Source of the DNA: Campylobacterales bacterium
Lineage (GTDB): Bacteria; Campylobacterota; Campylobacteria; Campylobacterales; QNZT01
Direction of reading: 5' to 3'
Assembly: GCA_015662615.1 (NCBI GenBank)
Contig: DQTU01000013.1
Span: 1-17,505, forward strand
Length of the DNA stretch: 17,505 bases
The notes under the pieces were generated by a model. The model had not been told where the DNA came from, did not search any database, and worked only from the letters and a program-made list of their open reading frames with translations. The translations under genes and the position numbers were made by a program. Below are positions 14,762 through 17,505 of this stretch, one piece after another (the stretch's first letter is position 1; each line of letters opens with the position of its first letter).

Positions 14762-14775
14762 TTGACACAGGTCAA
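14762..14775 (+). promoter_or_regulatory. Fnr/Dnr-type operator of the nor operon
   Basis: TTGACACAGGTCAA is a perfect TTGAC-N4-GTCAA palindrome, the class of site read by Dnr/NnrR/Fnr-like proteins. Its centre (14768.5) lies 41.5 bp upstream of a predicted transcription start at about 14810, placing it in the class II activator position. Confidence 0.8.
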
Positions 14776-14797
14776 AGATAATTAGATTTAAATATCT

Positions 14798-14803
14798 TAT
14801 AAT
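14798..14803 (+). promoter_or_regulatory. -10 box of the nor operon promoter
   Basis: A consensus TATAAT lies 27 nt upstream of the first ATG of the operon (14831) and 22 bp after the Fnr/Dnr box, with no -35 element, as expected for an activator-dependent promoter. AAGGAG at 14820-14825 is the ribosome-binding site with a 5-nt spacer. Confidence 0.7.
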
Positions 14804-14830
14804 TCTCCTGTAAAGTCAAAAGGAGAGCTG

Positions 14831-15157
14831 ATGGAAGAAATTTTGGTAATAAGACCGGAGATTCCGCTAGAGGACTTTTTGACTGTATTTGTTTCAGGTG
14901 CTCTTGTGATTATTTTTGGAGCTGCTTATGTCGGTGTCTTTACACTTGTAAAGATTAAAAAGCTTAAAAATTACTATATGTCTGTTGCATATATGTTTTG
15001 GGGCTTACTTACTTACTGTTTATATCTTCTAAGTGATCTTATCGGTAGTGAACCTTTTACACAAAAGGCTTTGATGGTGGCGATGGTTGCATATTTCATC
15101 TTTCCTCATTTTATTTACTACCTAATGGACAAGACACATGAAGCATATGAGCATTAA
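14831..15157 (+). CDS. Three-helix membrane protein, first gene of the nor operon
   Basis: The 108-residue protein has three predicted transmembrane helices (about 17-40, 47-70 and 79-98) and a short charged C-terminus (DKTHEAYEH). It has no heme-binding CxxCH motif and is not recognised as NorD, NorQ, NorE or NorF by motif, although its size and helix number are loosely comparable with the small NorE/NorF-type accessory proteins. It follows the Fnr/Dnr-controlled promoter directly and precedes norC by 24 bp, so it is expressed together with NO reductase. A role in assembly, stability or electron supply of the NorCB complex is an inference from context only. Confidence 0.78.
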   Translation: MEEILVIRPEIPLEDFLTVFVSGALVIIFGAAYVGVFTLVKIKKLKNYYMSVAYMFWGLLTYCLYLLSDLIGSEPFTQKALMVAMVAYFIFPHFIYYLMDKTHEAYEH

Positions 15158-15181
15158 AACAACATTTTTAAGGAGGTAGAT

Positions 15182-15838
15182 ATGGAAGAAAGACCAACAT
15201 CTGTCTGGGGCAGTAGTGACTTCTGGCAGCGTTCAGCTGCATGGGTTACTGGTTTTGCTGCGATACTACTTATTTGGCTTACGTTTGATACGGGAGCACA
15301 AATTGCGATGGGATCTGATGAGGATCTTAAAAGCGGTGTTACTAAAAGGGTTCCAGCCCCAACAGTAATCAACTATAAAATTACTTATGAGATGAGTGAC
15401 ACAAGAGGTCATGAAGTTCCAGTAATTGGAGAGAAAGAGCCATTTTTTGGTAAAGAGCATAGTGTTGAAGAAGCAAGAGCTTTATTACACCTTGGTAAAC
15501 TTACTTCTCAATCAAAAAACTGTATGAACTGTCATACTCTTCTAGGAAATGGTGCATATTATGCTCCTGATCTCACAAAAGCTTGGTTAGATCCTGCATG
15601 GAGTGAAAGTGGTCCTTATCTTGGTATGACAGGGAAAAGCACTAGAGAAGAAGCAATGGCTGAATTTTTAATGCACCCTTCAACTTATCCTACGCACTCT
15701 AGAATGATGCCAGAACTTGGTATTACAGAAGACGAGGCTAAAGGCTTAGTTGCATTTTTAAAACATATGAGTTCAATTGATACTAATGGTTTCCCAAGAA
15801 ACTTTGGTAGAATGCAAGGAGCAATCCATGGTAAATAG
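15182..15838 (+). CDS. norC: Nitric oxide reductase cytochrome c subunit
   Basis: NorC passes electrons from periplasmic donors to NorB. The 218-residue protein has an N-terminal uncleaved membrane anchor (about 18-36) followed by a periplasmic domain. It carries a single heme c site CMNCH (114-118) within KNCMNCHTLLGNGAYYAPDL, and the distal heme ligand Met in HSRMMPELG (M175 or M176). Conserved features of NorC, such as the GNGAYYAPDLTKAW segment, are present. Length is above the usual ~150 residues because of an extended linker between anchor and heme domain (about 45-95). A full AAGGAGGT ribosome-binding site at 15170-15177 precedes the ATG. Its stop overlaps the norB start by 11 bp, so the two subunits should be co-translated. 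Confidence 0.95.
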   Translation: MEERPTSVWGSSDFWQRSAAWVTGFAAILLIWLTFDTGAQIAMGSDEDLKSGVTKRVPAPTVINYKITYEMSDTRGHEVPVIGEKEPFFGKEHSVEEARALLHLGKLTSQSKNCMNCHTLLGNGAYYAPDLTKAWLDPAWSESGPYLGMTGKSTREEAMAEFLMHPSTYPTHSRMMPELGITEDEAKGLVAFLKHMSSIDTNGFPRNFGRMQGAIHGK

Positions 15839-17252
15839 TATAGAAAATAACACATTTACTTATGAATCAGAAAAATTGGGAATGATGTACTTTAGAGTTG
15901 CTATCATCCTATTTGGTGCTCAACTTTTAATGGGTCTTATCGCTGCAGTACAATTTTTATATCCTAGCTTTTTGTTTGAAATTTTTGATTTTTCTGTAGC
16001 TAGAATGGTGCATATCAATGCATTAGTTGTATGGATGCTTTATGGAATGATTGGTGCAACTTATCTTCTGATGCCAAGTGAAACAGGTATTGAAACAGTT
16101 GGTGTTGGTATCGGAAAACTTCTATTTTGGGTTTTAACTGTTGCTATTACTGTTGTGATTCTTGTTTATATCTTTGTTCAAGTAGGTGCAGGTACAGAAG
16201 CGAGTATTTGGCTAATTCACGAAGGTAGAGAGTATATCGAAGCTCCAAGATGGGCTGATATCGGTATCGTTGTTGTTGTTGTTGGATTTATCATTAGTGT
16301 GTATGCAACGGCTATCAAAGGTAGACGAACAGGTATTATGACAGTTATGATGGCTAACCTTTTAGCTCTTGGTGGTCTATATGTAACTGGTATGCTTTAT
16401 ACTGATAACATCTCAGTTGATCAATTCTGGTGGTGGTGGATTATACATCTTTGGGTTGAAGCTACATGGGAAGTTTATGTTGCTACTGTTGCTGCTTGGG
16501 CATTGATTCAAATCATTGGTGCAAAAAGACAAATTGTTGAGATGTGGTTATGGATTGAAGTAGCAATGCTATTTGGTTCAGGAATTTTAGGTCTTGGGCA
16601 TCACTACTTTTGGATCGGTACTCCTGAGTACTGGTGGGAAATCGGTGCACTATTTTCAGCACTAGAGCCTGTTCCATTGGTTGCAATGCTAGTACATGTT
16701 ATCTATGACTGGGGTAAACAAACAGGAGCTGCTGGTGGTAAGCAAGTTCTTACAAATACACCTGCTTTTGCTTGGATTATTGCTAATGGTTTTGGTAACT
16801 TTTTAGGTGCTGGTGTTTGGGGATTTTTCTATACATTGCCACAAGTAAATATCTATACACATGGAACTCAATTTACTAGTTCGCATGGTCACTTTGCATT
16901 CTGGGGAGCTTATGCTACGATTCTTATCGCAATGTTCTATATGGGACTACAGCGTGCAAATGGTATAAAAGTTATGAAAATGACAAGAAATGCAAAATTG
17001 GCGATAACTCTTCTTCACATTGGTATGTTAGGAATGGTTGTAGCACTTCTTATCTCTGGGTATGGTCAAGTACTAATCGAAAGAGCACAATTTGGTGCAA
17101 CATGGGAAGGTTTCTTTATCTCTCAAGATGCAGTTTGGTTTGTTCAAGGTATAGCTTGGAGAGCAGTGATGGGGGTTGTTATGCTAGTTGGTTTTGTATA
17201 TCTAATGATAGATATGCTCACAATTGCTAGAAGTGATAGAAACATAACATAA
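15828..17252 (+). CDS. norB: Nitric oxide reductase catalytic subunit, cNOR type
   Basis: NorB reduces 2 NO to N2O and water at a heme b3/FeB site in the cytoplasmic membrane. The 474-residue protein has about 12 transmembrane helices of the heme-copper oxidase superfamily. Expected ligands are present: H62 and H355 (low-spin heme b), H353 (heme b3), and H207, H258 and H259 (FeB), with E211 in HLWVEATWE replacing the oxidase Tyr chemistry. The EGREYIEAPRWADIGI segment (132-147) carries the Ca-site/heme-propionate region of cNOR. It lacks the N-terminal quinol-oxidase extension of qNOR, in line with the separate norC. The start at 15828 is chosen over the open extension from 15777 because AAGGAG (15816-15821) precedes it by 6 nt and the extension lies within norC. 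Confidence 0.96.
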   Translation: MVNSIENNTFTYESEKLGMMYFRVAIILFGAQLLMGLIAAVQFLYPSFLFEIFDFSVARMVHINALVVWMLYGMIGATYLLMPSETGIETVGVGIGKLLFWVLTVAITVVILVYIFVQVGAGTEASIWLIHEGREYIEAPRWADIGIVVVVVGFIISVYATAIKGRRTGIMTVMMANLLALGGLYVTGMLYTDNISVDQFWWWWIIHLWVEATWEVYVATVAAWALIQIIGAKRQIVEMWLWIEVAMLFGSGILGLGHHYFWIGTPEYWWEIGALFSALEPVPLVAMLVHVIYDWGKQTGAAGGKQVLTNTPAFAWIIANGFGNFLGAGVWGFFYTLPQVNIYTHGTQFTSSHGHFAFWGAYATILIAMFYMGLQRANGIKVMKMTRNAKLAITLLHIGMLGMVVALLISGYGQVLIERAQFGATWEGFFISQDAVWFVQGIAWRAVMGVVMLVGFVYLMIDMLTIARSDRNIT

Positions 17253-17271
17253 AGGTGGCGAAAGCTTAGTA

Positions 17272-17296
17272 TATATTGGGGATTTGCCCCAATATA
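17272..17296 (+). other. Hairpin between norB and the small downstream gene
   Basis: A perfect 10-bp stem (TATATTGGGG / CCCCAATATA) with a 5-nt loop (ATTTG) lies 20 bp after the norB stop. No U-tract follows on the plus strand (AAAATTATAAGG), so a complete intrinsic terminator is unlikely. It may stabilise the norCB message or separate expression of the small gene at 17317. The ribosome-binding site of that gene begins 10 bp after the stem. Confidence 0.6.
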
Positions 17297-17316
17297 AAAA
17301 ATTATAAGGAGAGACA

Positions 17317-17463
17317 ATGTTTGAACCATTTGCAGATGTAGTACCCAGCTTTTTTGGGACACTAAATCAATTTCCAATGCTTTTAACAATTGTGTTGCAT
17401 ACGATTATTGTAATCCCAATGTTTTTCATCTATAAAAGTGAAAAGAAAAAGTTAAATAATTGA
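17317..17463 (+). CDS. 48-aa single-helix membrane protein after norB
   Basis: An open frame encodes 48 residues beginning MFEPFADVVPSFFGTLNQFP, followed by one hydrophobic helix (about 21-39, MLLTIVLHTIIVIPMFFIY) and a positively charged tail (KSEKKKLNN) that suggests the C-terminus faces the cytoplasm. AAGGAG (17306-17311) lies 5 nt before the ATG, a strong start. It is too short for standard gene-calling cut-offs. Its place directly after norB suggests a small subunit or assembly factor of the NO reductase complex, comparable in idea to the tiny subunits of cytochrome oxidases. It has no recognisable family motif, so the function is an inference. Confidence 0.72.
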   Translation: MFEPFADVVPSFFGTLNQFPMLLTIVLHTIIVIPMFFIYKSEKKKLNN

Positions 17464-17483
17464 TTATAATATATTGTTTATGT

Positions 17484-17489
17484 TATAAT
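17484..17489 (+). promoter_or_regulatory. Candidate extended -10 for a gene beyond the window
   Basis: TG-T-TATAAT (TG at 17481-17482) forms an extended -10 just 20 bp after the small membrane protein gene. The sequence ends 16 bp later, so the gene it would serve is not visible. Confidence 0.35.
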
Positions 17490-17505
17490 TAAGTGTGAAA
17501 AAGTG

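Noticed and set aside
15777..15827. Upstream extension of norB
   Set aside because: It lies within norC in another frame and the strong AAGGAG at 15816-15821 fits the ATG at 15828.
1..17505. tRNA, rRNA, CRISPR array or riboswitch
   Set aside because: No cloverleaf, regularly spaced direct repeats or recognisable riboswitch core was seen in the short intergenic spaces; apart from the two element-bearing gaps and the promoter gaps the window is almost fully coding.

Overview
The window looks like chromosomal DNA of a Campylobacterota (Epsilonproteobacteria) member, probably a Sulfurimonas/Sulfurovum-like marine or sulfidic-habitat denitrifier. This is inferred from the low G+C content, the very tight gene packing with 4- and 8-bp gene overlaps, promoters with clear -10 boxes but no obvious -35, and a cytochrome c nitric oxide reductase operon controlled by Crp/Fnr-type regulators. 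No rRNA, tRNA, CRISPR array, phage gene or transposase gene was seen.

Left part (1-9131). A truncated ridA (minus) diverges from a small outer-membrane beta-barrel gene (plus, 186-725). Converging on the barrel gene is a long minus-strand operon running from 9128 down to 772: small lipoprotein, dapE, pgi, an MpgP-type HAD phosphatase, a MOFRL-type glycerate kinase, a GT81 glucosyl-3-phosphoglycerate synthase, a GH13_18 phosphorylase of glucosylglycerate-phosphorylase length, and galU. From dapE onward every junction overlaps by 4 or 8 bp. Read together, the genes encode both synthesis (GalU, GpgS, GpgP) and phosphorolytic recovery (GGaP, glycerate kinase, GalU) of the compatible solute glucosylglycerate. 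This is the strongest system-level finding.

Middle (9132-11730). The divergent intergenic region holds a ~152-bp nearly self-complementary element with 13-14 bp perfect terminal inverted repeats, flanked by TTA on both sides and carrying outward-facing TATAAT boxes at both ends. To its right lie a Cof-type HAD hydrolase and a B12-binding radical SAM protein.

Right part (11774-17505). Two Crp/Fnr regulators flank a membrane sensor with two PilJ/NarX-like motifs and no recognisable output domain. A 263-bp MITE-like element (31-bp terminal inverted repeats, TAA target duplication) sits exactly between the sensor and the second regulator. Removing it in silico restores an 8-bp gene overlap, so the ancestral junction can be reconstructed. 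Next comes the nor operon: a perfect TTGAC-N4-GTCAA Fnr/Dnr-type box about 41.5 bp upstream of the predicted start of transcription, a 108-aa three-helix membrane protein, norC, norB, a hairpin, and a 48-aa single-helix membrane protein. The likely logic is nitrate/nitrite or NO sensing by the regulators followed by expression of NO reductase.
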